In this document: positions 44,881-49,155 of the stretch, piece by piece | Layout of the letters: each line of letters opens with the position of its first letter | How positions within the stretch are numbered: position 1 is the first letter of the stretch | DNA from: Anaerococcus obesiensis ph10 | Lineage (GTDB): Bacteria > Bacillota > Clostridia > Tissierellales > Peptoniphilaceae | NCBI RefSeq assembly: GCF_000311745.1 | Contig: NZ_HE978531.1 | Location: 641,179 to 690,333, forward strand | DNA: 49,155 nt | Direction: 5' to 3' | Notes under the pieces: model-generated | What the model was told of the DNA's origin: nothing | The model's database searches: none | What the model saw: only the letters and a program-made list of their open reading frames with translations | Position numbers and translations under genes: made by a program

Positions 44881-45737
44881 ACTGAAAATTTTATTCTATT
44901 TTCATCCAAAGACGCTCTTATATTTCCACCATGTTTTTCTATAATTTCTCTGGCTATATATAGACCTAAACCCAAACCGTCCTTGGAAACTGAATTTTTT
45001 CCTCTATAAAATCTTTCAAATATCTTTGGCAAAGTTTCTTCTGATATGTCTTTGCACTCATTTTCTATGTCTAGATTATAGTTTAGGTAAGATTTATAAA
45101 TTGAAATATTAATAGTAGAACCATTGGGCGAGTATTTTATAGCATTATCTACTAAATTGTGGATAGCTTCTTTGAGCCATCTTTCGTCCAAATTGAAAAT
45201 TAAGTCTTCGGCTTTTAAATCTATGCTTATACATTTTTCATATAATATTACTTTAAATTCTCTCAAAACATCTTCTACTATGTCTTTTAAATTTGCTTGA
45301 TGTTTTTGTAAGGAAATAATATCTGATTCAAGCCTAGAAGATTTTACTAGGTTTTGAATTAAAAATTCTAGTTTATTAAGTTCATACTTTATAATTTCAA
45401 GATACTCATCTTTCGGATCATCTTCTAAAAGACTGATGTATAAAGAAAGGTTGGTAATGGGTGTCTTGGTTTGGTGTGATATATCTGCTATTAAATCTTT
45501 TGTTTTACTTTTTTCTATATTTATTTTCGCTTCTTTTACTTGGCTGACATACAAAAACTTAATGAGCTTTGATTTTATTTTAGATAATTCCTTTTCATCA
45601 AATTCTGTGATTTCTAAATTTCCATCCAAAGCCTTATCAATATAGTCTGAAAGTTCAAGCATTTCATTTCTCAAGGTAATATATTTATATAAAAGAATTC
45701 CAATTATAATTACTAAAAGACCTATTAAAATTTCCAT
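44865..45737 (-). CDS. Sensor histidine kinase B
   Basis: The 290 residues have a single N-terminal transmembrane helix (ILIGLLVIIIGILLYKYI). The phospho-acceptor His is in DISHQTKTPIT, the N box is HNLVDNAIKYSP, F box LPKIFERFYRG and G2 DGLGLGLYIARE. No extracellular domain is present, so the signal probably comes from the ABC transporter or the membrane. The start overlaps the regulator stop, so translation is coupled. It is more complete in its ATPase motifs than paralogue A. Confidence 0.92.
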   Translation of the reverse strand: MEILIGLLVIIIGILLYKYITLRNEMLELSDYIDKALDGNLEITEFDEKELSKIKSKLIKFLYVSQVKEAKINIEKSKTKDLIADISHQTKTPITNLSLYISLLEDDPKDEYLEIIKYELNKLEFLIQNLVKSSRLESDIISLQKHQANLKDIVEDVLREFKVILYEKCISIDLKAEDLIFNLDERWLKEAIHNLVDNAIKYSPNGSTINISIYKSYLNYNLDIENECKDISEETLPKIFERFYRGKNSVSKDGLGLGLYIAREIIEKHGGNIRASLDENRIKFSVDFPL

Positions 45738-46378
45738 TTATATCCAACTCCAAAGACTGTTTCTATTGGGTCATAGGGTTTTAATTTATTTCGTATCCTA
45801 GAAATATTGACGCTCAATGTATTTTGATCAATAAATTCATCATCTATTCCCCAAACAAAATCAAAAAGTAATTCCTTAGTAATAACTTGAGACTTGTTTT
45901 TTATCATGTAGTATAAAATTTTTGTCTCTGTCCTTGTGAGATCTATATTTTTATTGTCTACATAGAAAGTATTTTCATTGAAATTAAAGTCTAGACCATC
46001 TTTCTTATAAAGATTTAAATCACTAAATGCTATTTTTTCGAAGGCTCTTTTTATTTTTGCTTCTAATATTCCCAAAGAAAAAGGTTTTGTTAGATAGTCG
46101 TCTGCCCCTAAATTTATGGCTGAAATGATATATGCTTCTAGATCTATGGCAGATAAAACTATAATAGGAATTGATGAAGTTTCTCTAGTATATTTTATTA
46201 TTTCAAGCCCATCTCCATCTGGTAAGTTCATATCAAGTAAAATCAAATCCGCATCATCAATAAAATTTTTAGCTTCACTAATTGTGTTTACAGAAAAAAC
46301 TTCATAGTCTTTATTTAAAGCTATAGAAAGTCCTTTATTTAAATTATTATCATCTTCAATTATTAATATCTTTTTCAA
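45725..46378 (-). CDS. OmpR-family response regulator B
   Basis: The 217 residues have a receiver domain (KILIIEDDNN acidic pocket, phospho-Asp in LILLDMNLPDGDG, Lys in YLTKPFS) and a winged-helix domain (IDLTRTETKILYYMIKNKSQ, TLSVNISRIRNKL, VFGVGYKWKF). The start is TTG (46376-46378) with GGGAG about nine bases upstream. A perfect extended -10 promoter lies 30 bases before it. The gene heads operon B and probably controls the palindrome at 44825. Confidence 0.92.
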   Translation of the reverse strand: MKKILIIEDDNNLNKGLSIALNKDYEVFSVNTISEAKNFIDDADLILLDMNLPDGDGLEIIKYTRETSSIPIIVLSAIDLEAYIISAINLGADDYLTKPFSLGILEAKIKRAFEKIAFSDLNLYKKDGLDFNFNENTFYVDNKNIDLTRTETKILYYMIKNKSQVITKELLFDFVWGIDDEFIDQNTLSVNISRIRNKLKPYDPIETVFGVGYKWKF

Positions 46379-46740
46379 TGAAATGCTCTCCCTCAGTTAC
46401 AACCCTAATTATAGCAGAATAAAATCATTTTTATTAAAATAACCATTCAATTAACTAAATACATAAATATGAAATTGGTCAATAACTTAACAACTGCCAA
46501 TATTTATTGGCATTTTAGAAATACTATCTATTCAATTACTTTACTAAATTTAAAACTTTTTATACCGTATAACATTATGAATTTAAAACTGTATAATGCG
46601 TCCCTATCTAACTATGACTTAACGGTAAGCGTTTGTATTACGATATTTAGTCAGCGAACTTTTACATGAAGAATTTAGTATTGTCTCTAAGTAATAATAT
46701 TACGTATTTATTATAAATTTTCTAATGATATCAATTACAA
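46379..46740. other. Intergenic region with the operon B promoter
   Basis: An extended -10 (TGCTATAAT on the minus strand, 46408-46416) lies before response regulator B. Nothing else is recognised; the remainder is AT-rich without a supported gene. Confidence 0.55.
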
Positions 46741-47028
46741 TCAAATAAAGTCATATATTAAATCACAATTATCCATAAACCATTCATACCAAGATATAGG
46801 TTTTTTTAATACTATTCTATTTGAATATTCATATTCTATGAATTTAATTAAAATGAGGCGAACATTATATATAATATCTTCATAATTATTCATATGAATC
46901 TCATTAAAATCCCACCATAAACTCTTAGCAGGGTGAGCACCAAAATCGCATCTTAAATCATATATATAATCTAAGTATTTAATATTTAAATCGTTAATAT
47001 ATAAAACTTCCTTAAGAAATCTATGCAT
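46741..47028 (-). pseudogene. C-terminal part of a HEPN-motif protein (frameshifted)
   Basis: The 95-residue frame continues the 251-residue frame upstream after a one-base shift at a run of seven A (47037-47043). It holds DLRCDFGAHPAKSLWWDF: R-C-D-F-G-A-H fits the HEPN RNase motif (Arg, 4-6 residues, His). The first ATG is inside the coding sequence and has no ribosome-binding site. Alone it is an incomplete domain. Confidence 0.6.
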
Positions 47029-47741
47029 ATCTTTTCTTTTTTTGTAGGTAATTTCTCTTTTATTTTTATAAACTGAATTATTATATCAATACAATTATCT
47101 AGGCAAATAATTGCCTCTTCTTCAAATAAATTAGTAATTAATCCTAAAGATTTAGAATAGTAAAAAATAGCTCTATTTACGTAAGGGTCAAGTGCATTAA
47201 TTTTGCTCATTATATAAACAAACATTCTATAATTCGTATTAAGATTATTATATTTTCTATTGATAGTATCTGTAAATTTCTTATAATCTTTATCTATATT
47301 ATAGTGACTGTATCTAAACATTGATTGTCCAAAAAATGAGCTTGATTTACCATATACTAAAGCTAATGCTCCAATAATATTAATAAAATAACTTCTATAC
47401 ACGTATTGATTTAAAAAATACATATAATCAGATATAATTTCAGAAATATATTTATTTGATGATATGTTCCTCCATCCTTTAGACCAGTCAGGTGATATTA
47501 TTCCTACTATGAGCTCATTTCCAAAAAAATCATATTTGCAAGATATATCTTCTGATATATAATTGAAACCTATTGTTTCATCACAGATTAAATCCCTAAT
47601 CATTATGAGTCTATTCCCTTCCATATTTTTTAATATCAAAGGTATTTTATTTAAAGAATTTTTAAGATTCTGTATATTTATATTATTATTTTGATTTATC
47701 ACGTTATTTATAAATTTATTTTTAAATTCTAAAAAGCTCAT
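46986..47741 (-). CDS. N-terminal part of a HEPN-motif protein (frameshifted), possible defence gene
   Basis: The 251-residue, Asn/Ile-rich frame is predicted helical, starts MSFLEFKNKFINNVINQN and has no known N-terminal domain. It ends at LPTKKEKICIDFLRKFYILTI when the A7 tract shifts the frame; with one more A it continues into KKRKDMHRFLKEVLYINDL and the HEPN motif, giving ~335 residues. HEPN proteins often act as abortive-infection or toxin RNases. It sits directly beside a serine recombinase, typical for cargo of an integrative element. Function is inferred from one motif. Confidence 0.55.
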   Translation of the reverse strand: MSFLEFKNKFINNVINQNNNINIQNLKNSLNKIPLILKNMEGNRLIMIRDLICDETIGFNYISEDISCKYDFFGNELIVGIISPDWSKGWRNISSNKYISEIISDYMYFLNQYVYRSYFINIIGALALVYGKSSSFFGQSMFRYSHYNIDKDYKKFTDTINRKYNNLNTNYRMFVYIMSKINALDPYVNRAIFYYSKSLGLITNLFEEEAIICLDNCIDIIIQFIKIKEKLPTKKEKICIDFLRKFYILTI

Positions 47742-47766
47742 TATTATCCTTTAGTTAATATATAAT

Positions 47767-49155
47767 TTACCAGTTATTTAGTTTTATAAAATTTAAACTA
47801 AATCTCATTTTGACATCAATACGACACTCTCCACATGTGTTGTCTTTTGCTTGGGAACATAATTTATTATCCTCGTCATTCTTGTAGGAGCACAATTTAT
47901 TAATATCATTGTCTTTGGCATTTTTTCTTTTATCTTTAAAATTATTTGAATCTTGACTATATTTAACTCCTGTTTTGAAATAGAATGTTAAGTCATAAGG
48001 ATGAACGATTCCGTCTTTGTCGATTCTGCCAACCACGACTTTATCAACTATGCTTTCAAATACTGTTCTGTTAAATTCTTCTATAATTTCTCTATTCTCT
48101 AACACCTTTTTAAATTGCTTTAGTCTTTCTTTAATAGAGTTTTCATCTTTTATTGTTAGTTCCAATGTTTTCTTTTCATCAAGTAATTCTTCTTTTTGTT
48201 TTGTCAGTTTTTTATACTTTTTAGCATAAACTACTTCGTCTATACTATCTTCCAAATGAAGATCAACTAACTTTCTTTCTTGACTAATGATTCTATTTAA
48301 TTGGTTTTCTAACTTTTTCAAATCTTTGACTAAAGTATTATCATTTATTTCTTCTTCTACAATTTTTAAAAAGTCATCTATTACTGTTGAATCTGCATGG
48401 CATAATTGCCTATAGCTTTCAACAAAAGCTTTTTCTATTGCCGCTTCTTGTATTCCCTTTGAATGAGGGCAATATTTTTTACCTTTTTTTGTTGACCTTA
48501 CACATTGCCAGTTAATTTTTTTGTAAGTTGAACTTGTGTGCCAAGTTCTTCTTGAAAGTATTTCTCCACAAAATCCACATTCCAGCATACTTGAAAAAGC
48601 GTATTGTCTTGATAGTTTCTCTCTTTTTCTATCCTTATTAGCAATGGTGTTTCTATTTTGTGCTCTCCTGAGTCTAATCTCTTGTGCCTTTTCAAAATCT
48701 TCTCTTGATATAATTGGCTCGTGATGATTTTCAATGTGATATTTATCAGATTCACCAAAGTTTGCTAGTCTTCTTTTTGTTATGGGATCAACTGTGAAGG
48801 TCTTTCCCATTAGTATATCGCCAATATACTTTTCATTTTTAATTATTCCTAACACTGTAGTATCAGACCATTTTGTTTTACCTCTAGGGGTGAGATATCC
48901 TTGCTCTTCTAGTTCCCTGCCAATGACTGAGCCACCATTGCCCTCTAAATATCTTTTAAAGATATATCTGACAATTTTAGCTTCTTCTTCATTTATAGAG
49001 ATACTTTTTGTTATAGGGTCATAATCATATCCAAGGCAACCTTGAAAGCCAATAAGCTCCCCCTTTTCCATTTTCATTTTCAGTCCTTTTTTTACATGGG
49101 CTGAGGTGTTTTCTACTTCTTGTTGAGCTACTGAACTTAATATTGTTAATAGTAA
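47767..49155 (-). CDS. Large serine recombinase, partial at right window edge
   Basis: The frame is open to the edge. Before the first ATG (49077) it reads LTILSSVAQQEVENTSAHVKK, the end of the catalytic resolvase domain, so the nucleophile Ser lies outside the window. The visible part has the Recombinase domain (GELIGFQGCLGYDYD, NEEEAKIVRYIFKRYLEG), a zinc ribbon (CGFCGE, then CVRSTKKGKKYC) and a coiled coil (about 48050-48350: LKKLENQLNRIISQERKLVD). Such proteins integrate ICEs and phages. The C-terminus (TCGECRIDV) runs into sequence that resembles the RlmD-type target in another frame, so the element boundary may be here. Confidence 0.9.
   Translation of the reverse strand, partial: LLLTILSSVAQQEVENTSAHVKKGLKMKMEKGELIGFQGCLGYDYDPITKSISINEEEAKIVRYIFKRYLEGNGGSVIGRELEEQGYLTPRGKTKWSDTTVLGIIKNEKYIGDILMGKTFTVDPITKRRLANFGESDKYHIENHHEPIISREDFEKAQEIRLRRAQNRNTIANKDRKREKLSRQYAFSSMLECGFCGEILSRRTWHTSSTYKKINWQCVRSTKKGKKYCPHSKGIQEAAIEKAFVESYRQLCHADSTVIDDFLKIVEEEINDNTLVKDLKKLENQLNRIISQERKLVDLHLEDSIDEVVYAKKYKKLTKQKEELLDEKKTLELTIKDENSIKERLKQFKKVLENREIIEEFNRTVFESIVDKVVVGRIDKDGIVHPYDLTFYFKTGVKYSQDSNNFKDKRKNAKDNDINKLCSYKNDEDNKLCSQAKDNTCGECRIDVKMRFSLNFIKLNNW

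Overview
The window looks like chromosome of a low-GC, anaerobic Gram-positive coccus of the Peptoniphilaceae, most probably Finegoldia magna or a close relative. Three things point there: the AT-rich sequence with strong Shine-Dalgarno sites, the class III (anaerobic) ribonucleotide reductase, and a C-terminal GA-type albumin-binding module (bases 1-165) of the kind known from F. magna surface proteins. This is inference; no 16S or other taxonomic marker is present. No rRNA, tRNA, CRISPR array or replication origin was seen.

Layout. (1) 1-13014, almost entirely minus strand, is core genome plus two large surface-protein genes: a GA-module protein running off the left edge (frameshifted, behind a TA-repeat promoter), a TPM-domain/LemA pair, nrdG and nrdD with a NrdR-type operator, a dnaJ-like/clpB operon with a CtsR operator, and a sortase-anchored repeat protein broken at a G7 tract. 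(2) 13439-17575: a cluster of unknown small genes (a lipoprotein, a small membrane protein, two uncharacterised proteins), then an ArsR-type regulator and an MFS exporter. (3) 17980-22800 is accessory DNA: an IS3-type relic, a methyltransferase, an acetyltransferase-like membrane protein and a tyrosine recombinase, beside a heavily decayed MobC/relaxase mobilisation module. (4) 22809-30063 is a complete Fur-box-controlled transport cassette: two YbtPQ/IrtAB-type ABC half-transporters, an ECF S-component, EcfT, a fused double EcfA, and a divergent AraC regulator. Ends of one insertion sequence lie on both sides. (5) 30499-32866: a GNAT pseudogene and a HerA/DUF853 ATPase. (6) 33160-46378 holds two paralogous copies of one operon (response regulator, histidine kinase, ABC ATPase, FtsX-type permease, small tail membrane protein), separated by IS and gene debris. 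Copy A has a frameshifted permease; the tail protein is damaged in both copies, by different lesions. (7) 46741-49155: a HEPN-motif protein broken by a poly-A frameshift, and a large serine recombinase running off the right edge.

How the parts work together. The left third serves anaerobic dNTP synthesis, proteostasis and surface display. The middle cassette probably imports a metal chelate when iron is scarce. The right third is an integration-prone zone: two detoxification/sensing-type ABC operons each begin next to sequence encoding an RlmD/RumA-like C-terminal motif, and a related sequence lies at the 3' end of the serine recombinase, suggesting repeated insertion at one kind of target. 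Many genes carry single lesions, often in homopolymers; phase variation, recent decay and sequencing error cannot be told apart from this sequence alone.
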